Shown: positions 1-12,320 of the stretch, in pieces | Layout of the letters: every line of letters begins with the position of its first letter | Numbering within the stretch: the first letter of the stretch is position 1 | Source: Thamnidium elegans | Lineage: Eukaryota > Mucoromycota > Mucoromycetes > Mucorales > Mucoraceae | Direction of reading: 5' to 3' | Length of the DNA: 64,000 bases | Assembly: GCA_025201345.1 (NCBI GenBank) | Contig: JAIXMG010000007.1 | Location: 496,001-560,000, forward strand | Program-made: the position numbers and the translations under genes | The notes under the pieces: generated by a model | What the model was told of the DNA's origin: nothing | Database searches by the model: none | What the model saw: only the letters and a program-made list of their open reading frames with translations

Positions 1-3000
1 TTGGGTTCATCAGCTTGAGCAATAAACGCTTCCAATACTAAAAAGATAGTAGCAGACCAAGCAGGTAAAGGATCATCTCTATCCAATTTTTCAAAATTCA
101 ACATGTCAAATAAAAATGAGAATCGGTCAGCTAACTGTTGCATGGCATTTTGCATAGGCGCTTCACGAAGTAATAAAGCTAATAATCGGAGTCGACTACT
201 AAGTAAAACTGATTTACTTTGATCATGACGAATTTCACCAATTTTATCAACTAATAATGTAATGATTCTAGTAGATGCCTTAGTGGTTGTTGTATTGTTG
301 GCGGAAGGTGTGCTTTCTTTATCTTCAATTTTACCAATAATTACAAGTAAATCACGTACATCAAATACAAGATCTTCACGTTGATCTGCTAATGATAAAA
401 GTGAAGCAGGTAATGTATCACATAACTCTAAACGAACTGATTTTAATTCAGCGTTGGCTGTAGATTGACTAGCGCTTTCTGAACTGAAATCTAATAAAGC
501 GGAAGCGTTCGATGCATGATTGATACCGGATCCAGCTCCAACTGCTAAATTATATTCATTGTTAAGTGTTTCAACAAAGTTACCAATGGCTTCATCTACA
601 TTACTTTGATCATCATCCTCCTCGTCATCATCATCCTCTTCATCCTCTTCATCATTGTTATTTGATTCTCCATCACTATTATCACCATCTTCATGATTGG
701 TTTCTTCATCTTCTTGTGTATTAGTAGTAATAGTAGCAGAACCGTCTGCAGTCGTAGCATTTTCAGATGTAGAAGCAGTAGCATTCGTAGCAACATCCGG
801 TGCAGGAGATGCAGCAGCAGAAGCAGCAGTTGTATTAGTGGTTCCAAACATTGGACTAGGATGACTAAACAAGTATTCGACAGCACGAGTGACTTGATTA
901 TTACAACGAACAAGAGCCTGTTCAGCAGAACTTCTTTGGAAACCCATATCTACCAAAGTTTGAATATTTCTTTCAGCAGCTACAACAGGAGGACGAAGTA
1001 AAGTAAACGGGGAAGTCATTAAAGGAGCGGTAAAATTACCAAAAGGATCACCGGATCTACCTGCAGCAGTAGCACCAGTAGCCGCAGCAGCGGATGTAAA
1101 TTCACCTTCTCCCTTCATAATCTGTTGAAAGATCTTGATCAAAGATTGAATAACCGGTTTTGAAAACAAGTTTAGTTCAGGACAAGCCAAGTATTGTTTT
1201 AAAGAAACCATTTTGAGTTCAACAGAAACAATCCATTCAAAGGGTTCAAAGTAATCAGCAGCCTTTTTATCTTTTTGAATTAAAGTAGCAGTGAAAGTTG
1301 AATCTCTTAATGCCTTTGGAGAACTGATATGAAGTAATACATTTAATAAGCTTTCGATAGCGGTATTGATACGTTGAATCAAATCTGCGTTCTTTTCTTT
1401 GTCTTGATAGAGATTTAATGCTTCTGTCCACATGTGTTGTAAGTTGGTTAATAACAAGTCAATACCTCCTTGACGTTCAAATGAAAGCGCAACGGGTATT
1501 TGAAGAGAAGCTTGCGTACGTTCATCTCGTAATAATAATGAAGCCATGGTATAGACAGAGGTCAAATAATCGTATTTACAAGCAGGTGCATTCACATTGG
1601 TAATAGGTGACCAAGTAATGTTATCCTTTAACAAATCTGACATGTATTCAGCCAACTTCATAATTTGAGGCTTTTGAAGTGCTGTTCCTGTACGACGACT
1701 CACAGATACCTTGATTAAACCTTGGAAGATTGGCATCAAAAGTTGAGGCACCTCAGTCAATAATAATTTGAAATGTTTAATATTGACCATACGAGGATCT
1801 TTAGCAGAAGGTGCCTTTTCAGTAGCGTTGGCGTTACCGTTGTTGGTAATGGAAACATCCACAGTAGAGGATGATGATTCACCGGATACTTCAGTTGCCG
1901 TGTTTGTACTATAGATACCTAATGGGTGTTCTGTAATACTGGTAAGACCCTTTTTCAAGGTAGAAGAAGCTGTGGCAGCGGAGATAGGTTTGACGGCATA
2001 CCAAGAAGCAGGTAAAGCTTCCTTAAGTAAGAGATTTTCCCAAGTCATGGCACGATGTAACTGACCAAGTAATTGAATAATATTCTCTTCTTTTGGCTCA
2101 GATAAGAATTCAGTAACAAGAGAAGCACCATTTTTACCATGGGATAAAACCGAAGAGCAACATATATTGGATAGGAGACCAACATAACCATGTAATTCAA
2201 TCATTTGACGAAGTACTCGATTACCACGTTCAATTTTATCAGTTTCTTGTTGTTTTACATCAACAAAATCAATCAGCATACTCTTATTATAATCTTGCAT
2301 ATTTTCAGTAATAAATCGAATGGATTCCTTCACCTTAGCCACAATAGCAAACACAGTAGGTAATGGACTTACTTCACTAATCATACGGAACAGATAAGAA
2401 AGAGAATCGGATGCAATGGTAACTGAAAAATTAGCTGGTAAAAGTGGAAGTGAATAATAGTTTAATAACATTTCGGGGCATCCTTCTTCAACAAATTCTT
2501 TAATATTGGATTGGTTTTGAAATAAACCTTCCAAGAATCGAGAGACAAGATCAATATAGGATACCAATAAACATTCAATCTTTTCAGCCTTTTCTTCTTC
2601 ATCCGTAACAGCAGCTACAGGTTCAGCAGAATCAGAACGTACTTGTAATAAATGACTGTTATCACTTGATTTACCTACACCATCCGTATCTGACCCCATG
2701 ACTAACACTTTCTTAATCATGGCAGTAACACATTGAAGGACAGTAGGTTTTAAAGAAGGGTGATGACGAATCAATTCATCCATGGTTGAACCTAATCCAG
2801 TTGCACTATCCACATCCATTGGGTTTCTTAAGAAATCATAAGAGGTCATCAAATCAAAGAAATGAGGTAAAGGTTTTTCAACATTAAACATTTCAAGACC
2901 TTGAGAATTTAAGCACATTGCACCAAAGGCGTTGACAGCAGCCATCAACACTTCATTATTGGGATTTTCATAAATGGATATAGTGTGTAAGAAACTTTGA

Positions 3001-4947
3001 GGTAATTTTGCTTCTTGTAAGATAGGAAGCGATGTAGGCTCATTATGAATAAATGTGGTGCTGACATTAATAGCAATAGCAAAGATACTATTACCAAATA
3101 ATTTGGGATTTTCCATAATCATTTTTAAGGATTGAGGTAAACTTGAGTCAATCAAATTACGAAGTCCGTCTGTCGTACCAGAAGAATCCATCATGCGTAA
3201 TAAAAATTTAAGCATTGCTTTAATAGTTGAAAGGCGATCATGCGGAGCAAAGGATTCATCTTGTACTGCTTGACTACAGCAAGTTTCCACCTCCATCTAA
3301 TAACAATTATAAAAAGTAAATATATATGTATAAATGATTATTATCGCTTTGCTGTGTAATTTACCTTTATGCGGTTTAATAATGTATCAAGTCCATTAGC
3401 ATTACAAAAGGCAGAAAATGAAGTAGCAAACGAATTGACGATGGTATCAATTAATCCGACCACTTTAGCGATGCTCTTTAATTGAGTGTAGTGATGATTA
3501 CCAACAATTTGAACCAATGTAGGAATTACACCAGCGGACATTAACATTTGTCCGCCCGGTTGAGTTTGTAACAGGTATGAAACAAATGTAAATAATGCAT
3601 CCAAAAAGCATTGCGAATAAGCATCATTTGAATTGGTTTTACGTAAAATTTGCATCATTGTACCATGATTTGCTGAAGCGTTGACTGCGGTTAATACTTC
3701 AGAGAGTTTATTTCGGTGTCTTGTAATACCATCCAAAGCATACAATACAAATGTTTGAATATCCTATATATATATATTGGTAAGTAACTTGCATATATAC
3801 ACTTAATATAAATAATAATCACTTACAGGGTGTACATTATTTTCAGGCGAAATAAGTTCAGCTAATTGAGAAATCAAATAAGGTTCATAAATGAATACTT
3901 TGTTTTGCGCAGTGACTTCGGATATTGCGTGAGCTAAAGAGATATATTAGAATGTTACCTTCCCACATAAATAATGTAACACACTTACACATAATACAAA
4001 TGGCCAAGATACGAATACCAAGTAACTTTCTTCTTACGTCAGACTGATTAATATGTTTTGCTATACGAATTCTATTTGCTAATTCAAATTGATATTCTTT
4101 TGGAATATCATACTCTTTTACAAGTTGAAGAAATATATCTATATCATCCTTTTTCATATCCTCTTCATTAATCAAATAAGATACAACTTGATGCCCTTCA
4201 GTTGGCGTATTTTCAGTCGCAGATTTATAAGTAGTACGATAAAACTGAATATTTAAAGTCATCATTTTAGGTGTAACATCTAAACCTTCTTGTTCAATAC
4301 GCAATAACTCTACTGGTACATTATTCCAACCTCGAGCCAATTCAATAATCTTGTCTTGAGGAACAGCAAAAGAAGATCGGATAGCTCTTGGGTTATTGAT
4401 TCTTTGTGCAGGTCTCATCATAAAATGAAGTACTTGTTGTAATACATCAATATCAAAAGTATTTAACAGCATTGATAAATACTATTATACAGATATATTA
4501 GTTTTTTTTATATAATATGTAAATGTATCTATATATTACCTCTGATGAATTGTAAATGTTTCTATTGGTACAGTTTTCAAACAAGATACGTGAAAGGTCA
4601 ATAATAGATAAAATGACAAGTTTGGTTTCTGCAGTAAAATTCTTGGTTTGAATCTCTTTTAAATTGTATTCATTACAAATCCTTTCTAAAATGGAATCAA
4701 ATCGGTCGAGAACAGTAGCCCAGTGAAATAAATCGCCTCTAGCATACGGCCAACCATCTAATTCTCGAACAATGTTGGGGATTTCACTTTCTGCATCTGT
4801 TTCGAGGTGCTTGATCAAGTCACTCAGCTGACGTGGCTAAATGGTAAAAAAAAAAAAAAAGTTAATTTTTTTTGTTTTTTTATTTCTTCTACTTTTCTTT
4901 CTTACCAGAGGTGCAAGCTTCTTGGAAGGTGATTTTTTGATCTTCAT
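1..4947 (-). CDS. TOM1: HECT E3 ubiquitin ligase TOM1/HUWE1, 5' part (C-terminus off the window)
   Basis: Giant HECT-type ubiquitin ligase; only the first about 1544 codons lie here and the HECT domain is beyond position 1. Exons read as 4947-4906, 4836-4540, 4481-3989, 3933-3827, 3763-3365 and 3296-1, all joining in frame with GT-AG introns. The protein begins MKIKKSPSKKLAPLPRQLSD, followed by helical-repeat DUF908 and DUF913 regions (roughly residues 70-800). A UBA domain with the MGF motif lies near residues 1220-1257 (window about 975-865). A Glu/Asp-rich stretch follows near 1300-1345 (window 720-590). This order is that of yeast Tom1 and human HUWE1. In those families the ligase ubiquitinates excess histones and ribosomal proteins. 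A possible 5'UTR intron (donor near 5029, acceptor near 4968) lies upstream. The assignment is firm; the exact start is supported by the in-frame first exon. Confidence 0.93.
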
Positions 4948-5651
4948 AGATCGCGATTAAAAAAAAGTTCTATTTACGCAATATTGTTACTATTTTTTTT
5001 TTTAAAAAAAAAGTTTAAATATATACTTACTGGTTTTAGCTTGTTGTTGTTGTTGCAGTTGTATTTGATGAAGCTGGTCTTTTTTTTTCTTATTTATTAT
5101 GTTGTTTAAAAAAAAAATGCTTTTTTGGAGTACCAGCTTTACTGTTCTTTTTTTTTAGCGCAAGAAAAAAAAAAAATAAAGTGAAGAAGGAAAAAGGGAA
5201 GAGAAAAAAAAGATAGGTGGTATTTGTACTTGAAAAAAACGGGCGGAGTTTTAAAAGCATACCACGTCATGAACGTTACATGGAGCGTGTATGTCAAGCT
5301 GACCACATTGAGCTGTGCTATTTTATCTTTGATTAATTTAACCTGCTTAAATCACCTTTGTGCTAGTTTTGACTCCAGTACGAAAGCTCTGTACCCTTGT
5401 TCCAAAATAAAATATGTGTATTTATTCTGATGCTGCCTCTATATCAAGGATTTCCATCAAATTATTAATTCCAGTTTTGTAGCTGAATATTACAAACAAA
5501 CAAAAAACCATTTATGAGTATGTCGTATGTGAGCTAATTGACCAAAAGGACGCTTTTCACACGCACGTGAGTCGGAGCTTACATGAAAAAAAGAGCAGAG
5601 AAATGTACGGCCAACTGATTTTTTTTTTATTTTCCTTTAATAAAATAAATA
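4948..5651. promoter_or_regulatory. Divergent intergenic region between TOM1 and RMD5
   Basis: About 700 bp separate the two divergent start codons. A plausible 5'UTR intron of TOM1 is visible on the minus strand (GTAAGTATAT donor near 5029, TAG acceptor near 4968). The rest is A/T homopolymer runs and one short open frame (5224-5428) without recognisable features. No defined operator was recognised. Confidence 0.4.
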
Positions 5652-7066
5652 ATGAACACCATCCTAAACACATGCCTCGAACTAAAAAAGAAACAAGTTG
5701 TTATGCAAGATTCGCAACTTGATAAACTAAACGATTTTAAAGAGTTATTAGAAAAGCATAAAGCTTTACTTGCTAATAGTAAGTTGACGCCTTTTTGTTT
5801 CTAAGGTGAACTAAATAGTTAATTACCCTTTTTCTTTTTTAAGAGTCTTCTCCACAACAAAGTTTATTACAAATACAAGAAAGTGCAAAGAAGTTACAAT
5901 TTCAAAAACCACAAAAGGAATTTCAAGTTTGTTTATCTAAGCTGAATAAAGAATTAGACAGAGTAACGCGCACGCGGGATATTTTTTGTATCCAATTATG
6001 CTAAACTCTCTCTTTTTTTTTTGTGTGTGTAGAAATTTAAGCAGGATATTTCAGTTATTTATCATCCAGAAGCATTTGCAGGTAAAGAAGAATTGATATC
6101 AAGAGCATTGGCTTTGCATTTTATTAGACAAGGACAGTTTGAATTATGCGATGAATTTATGGATGAAGCTCAAATTTCTGTTGATAATGAATTACGAGAT
6201 ACAGTAGAGCAACTAAAAACTGAATTTGAACAATTGTATAGTATATTACAGCAATTGGAAAAAGAAAATGATTTAACTCTGGCTATAAAGTGAGTGTCTC
6301 TTTTTTTTTAGCGTACATGTTTTCTTAACGTACCTCTTTTTTTTTTGGTGTAGGTGGGCAGAGTCTCATCATGATGAGCTTTTAAAGATTGGTAGTTCGT
6401 TGGAGTTCAATTTACGCAGTATGAGATATATTCAATTGATTTCTAATGTTGGTACAATGGAAGCTATTGATTATATAAGAACCTATGCTCATAAATACGG
6501 TGATAAGCATTTCTCAGGTAAATACATATTTTACATGTACAAGGATTATTTATTTATGCGTGTACTACAAAATAGAAATCACAAAATTAAGTGCTGCACT
6601 TTCATACGCTGATAGATTAGAATCATCTCCTTACGCTGAATTATGTTCATCGTCAAAATGGGTTAGTATCAGACAAGAATTCCAAAGAGACTTTTGTTCT
6701 CTTTTAAAGATGAGTACCGAGAGTCCACTTTATACAAGCGTTTATGTTGGTACAACAGCTTTACCAGTGATTATGAAATTATATACTATTATGTCAAGTA
6801 AAAAAGCCGAATGGAGTGCACAAAACGAACTACCTGTAGAAATTCCATTAGATGAAGACTTAAGATATCATTCAGTATTTGCTTGTCCTGTTTCTAAAGA
6901 GCAAGCAACCGATGAAAACCCACCCATGATGATGCCTTGTGGTCATGTCGTTTGTAAAGAAAGTTTACATAGACTCTCTAAAAATATTCGATCTTCTACT
7001 CGATTTAAGTGTCCGTACTGTCCTTCTGAATCATCAGCAGAACAAGCTATTCAAGTTTACTTTTAA
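5652..7066 (+). CDS. RMD5: GID/CTLH E3 ligase RING subunit Rmd5/Gid2
   Basis: Catalytic RING subunit of the GID/CTLH ubiquitin ligase, which in yeast degrades gluconeogenic enzymes after return to glucose. Exons 5652-5778, 5844-5962, 6033-6289, 6354-6517 and 6576-7066 give 385 residues. The order is a coiled-coil N-terminus, a LisH-CTLH segment (around ALALHFIRQGQFELCDEF), a CRA segment, and a C-terminal divergent RING. The RING starts at FACPVSKEQ, continues with the MPCGHVVCKE core and ends in CPYCPSES. As in RMND5 proteins the RING lacks part of the canonical zinc ligands. The start was chosen as the first ATG giving an in-frame first exon. It lies divergently from TOM1, and its stop is 31 bp from the convergent UBP6 stop. 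Confidence 0.93.
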
Positions 7067-7097
7067 AATAAAATAATAAAAAACAAAAAATTTCTTT

Positions 7098-8944
7098 TTA
7101 TTCAAGTTTTTTGGCTTTATACAAGACAATATAAGCGGTGTGCCAGTCACCTCCACCATCAAGACGTTCAATATCAGCATCACCAAGCACAGATACTTTA
7201 TCATCATCAAACTTGTGCCATTCATTTGCGCCCTTTTTAACCCAAGCGATATAATGACCTGAATCAGCAGATCTACCTACATGTGTTAATACAGCAGCAA
7301 GCTCATATTGACCAGTAGGATTACATCCAACATCCTTGACAAGCTCAGGATCCAAATAATCAGCCCAATCAAACTTTTCTTCTTCTGTGTCCATAGCACT
7401 ACTACTGCTAGCTTCAGCAGGTTTATCGATATCTGAATTCATCTTTCTACGCTTTTCATCTCTTTCCTTTTGAACTTTTTTATCTTCCACTTGTTTGATC
7501 TTCAATTTAGCCTTTGAGAATTTATTTTGAAGTTCGGGTGTACAAAGTTCAGTGGCGTCAAATTCAAGTGGGAATTTAACTTTACGTAAAATCTTTGCTT
7601 TGACTTGCTCTTGAGGCTTCCAAAAGAAACGGACAAATTGAATAGGCAAGTATTGAGGAAGACGTGTTACGCGTGATTTACGTATATATTTAGCTTCACG
7701 GTTTAATGTAGGAGAATTCTTTTCCAATTCTTCGTTTAAAGATTCTAAAATACCATTAATCATATAATTTGTATCTAAAAATCATTATATGCGTTAGTTT
7801 AAACCCTTTTCTTTTGTTATTGTGTATATAACTTACGAATAGAAATATGACAGCTTAACTTAGAGAAAGGTTCATGCTTAGAAACAACCTTCTCTTCTTC
7901 AGGAGCTTCAGGACACGTAGTTTCAGTTTGTAATTCACCTGTCATGTAACGCTCGACAAAATTTTTATCAGATCCCTCTTGCTCGGGTAACTTTGCCTTC
8001 AAGACAGAAACAAGTTCACTCCAACATTCTTCAGCATCTTGTTGCATTGGTATACCGCCTTGACCAGTTTGTGAAAATTGAGGGAAAGACTGACGAAGCA
8101 TTTGCCAAAATACAAGTGGAGGGAAACCGTCTGATACCTTGGAAAGGTTCTCAAATAAGTCTCGAAGACTGGCAACTAAATTTCCACGACTATCGACTCC
8201 GTTTAATCCTCCTTCGTATTTGTCTAAGGCGCCTTTAAGTTCTGGCATAGCACGCATACATTGTAACGTAGCGTTCTAAATGATAATTACGCATTGAGTC
8301 TTTTTGTTTTTGTTTTTGTGTTATTTGCGTGTCTTACCATATAACATGTGTTACCAAGGTTTTCTAACCCAGGGGGAATATCCAACTATAGAAAGGGGAA
8401 TAATGTCAAAAAATTATATATACATATTTTCAGGTGTCAATTACTTACAGCTGTCATCACTTCTGCATCAGTCATATCTTCTAAAAATTGAACAGGCTTA
8501 GGAGGAGCTTTAGGAAGCTCGCCAGCGGTACCCATCATCATAAAACTATGACCCTATAATAAAATATTAGATACTTTTTACGTATGCACACCTTTTTTTC
8601 ATTGTATACTTACTTCTTTCAAACCCAATTTATTAAGATCAATAGTATCCTAAATATTTATTTAGTATTCTATCGCTATATGCTACATTCTCTTTCTCTC
8701 TCTTTTTTTTTTTACCTTTAAGATACCACCTTTCACCATAATCTTTTGACGTTCAGGGGGAACACCAGTTTGTGAATATATTTGAGTTTTGAAAAGTTCA
8801 GCAGATTCATCAGTATCTATATATCAAAAGTTTTTTTTTAGAGACTTTCCCCCCAGCTTTGAATCTTTTTATATGTAGCTTACCTAACTCCAAGTTTTCA
8901 AACTTTTTACCACTCCATTTAACTGTAACGTTTATCTTGGGCAT
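7098..8944 (-). CDS. UBP6: Proteasome-associated deubiquitinase Ubp6/USP14
   Basis: Deubiquitinase that trims ubiquitin chains from substrates bound at the 26S proteasome. Seven exons (8944-8884, 8816-8716, 8649-8614, 8553-8449, 8385-8338, 8275-7837, 7774-7098) encode 488 residues. An N-terminal ubiquitin-like domain (MPKINVTVKWSGKKFENLEL at the start) is followed by the USP catalytic core. The Cys box is GLENLGNTCYMNATLQCM with catalytic Cys at about residue 115, close to its position in human USP14. The His box is SGHYIAWV near residue 434. Length and order fit Ubp6 (about 490-500 residues). An intron splits the Cys box between CYM and NATLQ. Its 3' end nearly abuts the convergent RMD5 gene. 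Confidence 0.95.
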
Positions 8945-9609
8945 TTTATTAAATCAAGTAAAGAAGAAAGAAAAAAAAAATGTACACGCGTTTATTTGAT
9001 ATGATATTTAAGGTTCCGCCTTAAAAGCGAAAAAAGAGGATGACGTACATAGAAAAGAAAGATGCCTCAGCGAAAAAAAGAGGAGAAATACTTCAAGTAT
9101 CGAGAAGAGAATCAGTCAAAAAAGTATCTAGACCCAAGTTAGAAAACTCTTTACAGTGTTTTGATTCCGTTAGTTTAATGATACTTGACTTGATAATTGC
9201 AGATAATACCTGTTGTGAGGACTCCGCAGCAGCAACAGCACGATGAGTTCTTTGCATAATCGACTTTTTTTGCTGTGCCCACTCATTAATTCATTTATAA
9301 TAGGCATGTTAATACTAATACGGCTCTATTGTGTAATAAATTCATAGCGTTAATATTATCAAGTTTCACACTGCAAACTATGTATGTATTCAGTCACCTT
9401 GAACAGCCCAGCAAATTAAAGGCGATTTAATATAGTATCTGCATATTTTTCTTTCTCATTCGAAAGTATTACTTTTGATTCCCGGACAATAGCGTGCGTG
9501 TTCTCTTGAAGACGATTCAAGTACCATATTTGGGTTGATTTATCTTGTGTACGAGAGCGTTAAGGGAGGGAGAATATAATGAAAAATAATAATCATTACC
9601 TTTAGTCTG
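8945..9609. other. Intergenic stretch upstream of UBP6
   Basis: No supportable gene. A 68-codon open frame at 9040-9246 has no recognisable domain, and its composition does not stand out. The region presumably contains the UBP6 promoter at its left end and then grades into repeat-derived sequence. Confidence 0.4.
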
Positions 9610-10390
9610 AGTTTCGAGAATGATTTTAATAAAGAATTCCTATAAGATTGAGCATTGTAGCAATGCAGGATGAAAGACCAAAAAGAACTTTATGAAAATC
9701 AAAGCTTTGCTTGATTTTTCTTTTGAACTAAACGGCCCACTGGTCTCGTAAATACAAATATCATTGTCCAAATATTTTACCATGCCATCAGCATAATATT
9801 TTTCATTTGGGGCAAGCGCTTTCTTCAGATTTTCAAGTTGACAAGTCATACTCTCAAGTGGCACCTCTCCCGGAATAAATAACATTTTATCATTACTAAT
9901 AATGTTTAAACAAGCTTTTAGTAATGGAAACACTAAAGCATCTCGGTAGGATTGCTCTAATGATACAGCTAGATTCTTCTTGTATGCAAAATTATATCTA
10001 GTGAGTAGTATTAGTGTACAAAACTCATGTAACAAAAACTGATAACACGTCTGCAACTTACACTGAGATTGTTACATCTCGAATCAGTTGCATTTTGGAA
10101 GGGTAATCAGTATCTTCGCTTAAGATGTCAGGCCATTTTATTTGTTAAAAAAAACTTTTTGAGGACAAGTATTAATACGGTAATGATCATCAACATTATC
10201 AGAGCTACATCAATTTACGGTGTCAAATACTTCGAAAAGATGAAATTCTACGCCCTATAACGTCAGGGGTACGATTAATATCTTTATCGAGTAAGTATTC
10301 CTTAAGAGTGTCATAATCAGCATCACTATTATTGGCGTTGGCAATACCATCCCGAAGACGAAGAACCCGGTGTCTCTCACAACTATAAAA
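9610..10390 (-). pseudogene. Frameshifted remnant of an unidentified multi-exon protein gene
   Basis: Coding-like peptides appear on the minus strand in successive frames. One block near 10385-10250 includes RVLRLRDGIANANN. The next, in another frame (about 10250-10140), reads through two stops and includes EFHLFEVFDTVN and DDHYRINTCPQKVFF. The next block (about 10130-10065) ends in SKMQLIRDVTISV and is followed by a good GTAAGT donor and an intron to about 10000. The downstream exon then includes LEQSYRDALVFPLLKACLN and KYYADGMVKYLDNDICIYE. Near 9715 the frame shifts again and continues as FDFHKVLFGLSSCIATMLN to a stop near 9632. The blocks are collinear, so this looks like one gene broken by at least two frameshifts and two nonsense codons. 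I do not recognise the family. A multicopy, transposon-associated origin is inference. Confidence 0.6.
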
Positions 10391-10444
10391 TTATAGTGAA
10401 AGTTTGGTCAACTTGCTTTTTTGCAAAAAGGATCGGGCTACTAA

Positions 10445-10570
10445 GACCCCACAGCCATTTTATTAAGATCCCACAGCCGTTTTATTAAGATCCCACAGCC
10501 ATTTTACAGCTGTTTTATTAGGATCCCACAGCCATTTTACAGCTGTTTTATTAGGATCCCACAGCCAAGT
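10445..10570. repeat. Tandem repeat of a CCCACAGCC-containing unit
   Basis: Five or so imperfect copies of a unit beginning gatcccacagccattttac or a shortened form of it, separated by cagctgttttattag-type spacers. Unit length alternates between about 24 and 34 bp. It lies exactly between the frameshifted pseudogene and the truncated end of the Tc1-like transposase remnant. Confidence 0.85.
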
Positions 10571-11000
10571 AGCTCGTTGTGCTTAGTTATAAATGAGCTT
10601 TTCGGACCACTGTTTTGTTCAGACTTTTTATACGCAACCTCTTCTGTCTCTTCGGTAATACTTCCACCATCTTAACGCAGTGCAGTAATTAATACTTAAG
10701 TCTCTTGCAACCTTGAGGATTTTCGAGCATACAGTCTATAAACGTTTCTCTGCTGAAGTCGCTGTAATTGTTGTATAATTTCACTGATGGCTTTAACTTA
10801 CCAGGTTTCGACTGCTTTTTAAGTGGGAACCTTTCAGCATTTTTTTTGGGGGGGGGGGCGCTTAACGCTCAAGTAAGTTTGTCGACTAGTTATTGTTTCA
10901 AGAACTATGTTGGGATCACCGACATATGTTAAAACATCCTCCATCGGATCGTAAACTTTTTCTTTTTCATTAAAAATGTTTTCCTGTCCATCTTCATAAA
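10566..11000 (-). pseudogene. Broken Tc1/mariner-like transposase, N-terminal half
   Basis: Reading the minus strand from about 11000, conceptual peptides in shifting frames resemble the N-terminal, DNA-binding half of a Tc1-like transposase. An acidic leader (KVYDPMEDVLTYVGDPNIVL) comes first. A basic linker with YNNYSDFSRETFIDCMLENP follows. The helix-turn-helix part, VARDLSINYCTALRWWKYY, is in another frame, and EVAYKKSEQNSGPKSSF in a third. A run of ten G residues near 10849-10858 sits at one frame break. At least three frameshifts make it non-functional, and it stops at the tandem repeat without a catalytic DDE region. The RWW sequence after the helix-turn-helix is the main reason for the Tc1-like call. 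Confidence 0.65.
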
Positions 11001-11685
11001 AAAAAAAAAGTATTCATTATTATGTTATATTTTATTAGAAAGAGAGAGGGACAAAAGCAGGTATAGAAGATATGCGACAATTAGTGGTATATTGTTATAA
11101 AATTCGTTAAAAGTCTAAAATAAGATGGTTTTTAATAATTTGAAAAAGGATAGTTATTTTATATGAGATTTGAATTCAATGACAGTTGAATTGATTGTGT
11201 TAAAGATAACCGCTTATAGATTATTGTGATTATTGGCGCATAAATAATCTGTGCCTGACGTTTGTATAAAAGGGAAAATAGTGATTTTCCTGCTGTACCA
11301 CAAATAAATAAGTACTTTAATTATTGCACAAGTAAATAATTAAGTTTGTCAAATAAAATCCAAAATAGACCTTGAATAGTAATCAAAAGGTTAGATATAT
11401 AACTGGTATATATCAACCAGCTTCACTGTAATTAGGCAACACTACAAAAAAAGATCACACAAAAAAAGGTCACACAAAAAATGCTACACGTCACACAAAC
11501 TATGGCAACAAATCACGGGTATAAATTGACCCGATTTTTTTTTTTTCCTTTTTTGTTTTTTTTCTCTCTTTTTTTTTTTTTTTCTCTTTTTTTTTCTTCA
11601 CAACTACAAAAGGTAACTGGCCAGATATTTACTAACTATTATTACAGCTTTTGGGACTCTGATCAAGTCTTTTTTCTGTAATAGT
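11001..11685. other. AT-rich gene-free stretch
   Basis: No gene recognised. It contains a short CACACAAAAAA-type direct repeat near 11455-11500 and a T-rich tract interrupted by single C or G bases at 11534-11600. Confidence 0.4.
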
Positions 11686-11932
11686 AGTGCTTATGGTACC
11701 ATTTGCGCCTTGTAATCTTTTTTTTTGTGTGTTTGCAGTTTGACTCATCCGTGGTGGTTTTTTTTCCGGAGAGGCAGGTTGTGGATTTACATCCCCATTC
11801 CGCTTTTTCTTACCGCGGGGTGAGGATGTAAATTCACAAGTTGTCTCTTTTGGAAAAAAGCCCTGCAGATGGGTCAAATCTGTAAACCCCCAAAAAAAAA
11901 AATTGCATGGCGCAAATGGTACCATAAGCACT
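11686..11932. mobile_element. 247-bp MITE-like element with perfect 24-bp terminal inverted repeats
   Basis: The sequence AGTGCTTATGGTACCATTTG plus CGCC at 11686-11709 recurs as a perfect reverse complement at 11909-11932. The interior has no transposase. A minus-strand open frame of about 120 codons (11997-11632) spans it but has low-complexity content and is not supported as a gene. No clear target-site duplication was seen, so the class is unassigned. Confidence 0.6.
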
Positions 11933-12089
11933 GGCTGGTAGAAAGTTGGAGTGATACGAGGAGAGAAGGAAAGTATCGTAAAAACATTCTGCTGCAAATA
12001 AAAAAGAGTTGATTTCTAACTTTTTCTTATTTAGCAACCCAACCCAAAGGGCCAAAAAAAAAATAAAAACGAAAAAAAAGCTATAAATA

Positions 12090-12320
12090 AAAATGAGTGT
12101 CTTTAAAAATGAGTGTCTTTAAAAATGAGTGTCTTTAAAAATGAGTGTCTTTAAAAATGAGCGTCTTTAAAAATGAGTGTCCTAAAAATGAGTGTCCTAA
12201 AAAGAGAATGAGAAAGCGTTTTAAAAAAGAATGTCTTAAAAAAAGAGAATGCATTATAAAAAAAAAAAAAGAAGGCATTATAAAAAAGGGAAGGCATTAT
12301 AAAAAAGAAAAGGCTTCTTA
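12090..12320. repeat. 16-bp tandem repeat (AAAAATGAGTGTCTTT) grading into degenerate copies
   Basis: At least five near-perfect head-to-tail copies of aaaaatgagtgtcttt run from about 12092 to 12175. Two 15-bp variants ending in cct follow. A degenerate tail then carries repeated aaggcattataaaaaa motifs to about 12312. No gene is recognisable. Confidence 0.85.

Noticed and set aside
5224..5430. 68-codon plus-strand frame between TOM1 and RMD5
   Set aside because: No domain and no splice or promoter support. It lies in the divergent promoter region.
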